Source: JAENVT01 sp031430695 (GTDB lineage: Bacteria > Actinomycetota > Acidimicrobiia > Acidimicrobiales > Ilumatobacteraceae). From it: DNA of 6,178 bases. Position 1 is the stretch's first letter, and each line of letters begins with the position of its first letter. Below the pieces are notes generated by a model. It did no database searches, was not told where the DNA came from, and worked only from the letters and a program-made list of their open reading frames with translations. The stretch covers positions 1-6,178 of the forward strand of contig JANPBZ010000120.1 of assembly GCA_031430695.1 (NCBI GenBank), written 5' to 3'. The position numbers and the translations under genes were made by a program. Positions 5,871 through 6,178 of this stretch are shown piece by piece.

Positions 5871-6178
5871 TCATGCAGTTTGCCCTCTTGCCCAGCGCAG
5901 CGACCTACGCAGCAACTCGTAGAACACCGGGAGCTCCCACGAGCAGCGGTCGATGGTGGGCCAGTATTCCTTGACCGGGACCATGTCGTAGTGGCCTCGA
6001 CAGTGGCCCAAGGTGTTGTACAGCACGCCACCCCCTCCGAGGGGACGCAGGTACATCACCAGGTGTTGGGGGTCGCAGGCCGTCCAGTCGCTCTCCACGA
6101 AGCCGTTTGCCGTGCCCAAGTAGGTGGTGTGCAGGAGCGGCACCAATGAGGACCGATCGGGGTACTCGTTGAGGTACA
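5871..6178 (-). CDS. ThuA-like domain protein (C-terminal part, 5' end outside window)
   Basis: The minus-strand frame is open from the window edge (first full codon at 6176) to TGA at 5871-5873, giving about 101 residues that begin YLNEYPDRSSLVPLLHTTYL. I found no convincing start inside; the TTG at 6146 is an internal leucine. The segment VMYLRPLGGGGVLYNTLGH, then a spaced PVFYELLRRSLRWARG at the C-terminus, matches the end of ThuA-like proteins (class I amidotransferase-like fold), where a Gly-rich turn, a LGH motif and a closing helix with RWA are typical. The family is linked to sugar metabolism through trehalose utilisation in rhizobia, but most members have no proven function. Identification rests on the C-terminal third only. 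It ends 31 bp before acoA on the same strand and is probably cotranscribed. The residues between LGH and the last helix are longer than in the simplest family members. Confidence 0.65.
   Translation of the reverse strand, partial: YLNEYPDRSSLVPLLHTTYLGTANGFVESDWTACDPQHLVMYLRPLGGGGVLYNTLGHCRGHYDMVPVKEYWPTIDRCSWELPVFYELLRRSLRWARGQTA

Noticed and set aside
5840..6031. N-terminal extension of AcoA by 64 residues
   Set aside because: The extension is Cys/Ser/Thr-rich and unlike the family, overlaps the ThuA-like gene, and a strong AGGAGG precedes ATG 5839.

Overview
This 6.2 kb window of GC-rich bacterial DNA holds two metabolic gene groups that run towards each other, separated by about 400 bp of palindrome-rich DNA without a gene. 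The high GC content, the GTG start of acoX, the split acyl-CoA mutase (large subunit plus a separate B12 subunit, as in Streptomyces icmA/icmB and many archaea) and the overall look of the proteins suggest a high-GC actinobacterium. An acidimicrobial lineage is possible. This placement is an inference; no rRNA or marker gene is present.

Left part, plus strand (1-1045): the last 210 codons of a methylmalonyl-CoA mutase-family large subunit, then the complete small cobalamin-binding subunit. Together they would form one adenosylcobalamin-dependent acyl-CoA mutase that rearranges a carbon skeleton. The residues that fix the substrate lie upstream of the window, so methylmalonyl-, isobutyryl- and 2-hydroxyisobutyryl-CoA cannot be separated. 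An 11-bp tandem duplication at the junction makes a three-codon mini-ORF tied to both genes by TGATG stop/start overlaps.

Middle (1046-1452): a convergent intergenic region with no convincing gene. It has a perfect 10-bp inverted repeat, several short palindromes and two copies of a 47-bp imperfect palindrome 62 bp apart, followed by a truncated third left arm. It resembles a small REP/BIME-like repeat cluster and may also end transcription from both sides.

Right part, minus strand (6178 down to 1453): the C-terminal end of a ThuA-like protein, then acoA (E1 alpha), acoB (E1 beta), acoX (NAD-kinase-like) and acoC (lipoyl E2). From acoA on, genes overlap by 4 bp or are 1-4 bp apart, and the ThuA-like gene ends 31 bp before acoA, so all five are probably one transcript. 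acoX next to E1/E2 genes points to an acetoin dehydrogenase (acetoin cleavage) complex rather than ordinary pyruvate dehydrogenase: E1 would cleave acetoin with thiamine diphosphate, E2 would pass the acetyl group to CoA, and an E3 dihydrolipoamide dehydrogenase, not encoded here, would reoxidise the lipoyl arm. The promoter lies outside the window or inside the ThuA-like gene.

No clearly new multi-gene system is visible. The observations most worth a second look are the palindromic repeat pair, an apparent second, degenerate subunit-binding domain in AcoC, the stop-start mini-ORF between the mutase genes, and the ThuA-like gene heading the aco operon.
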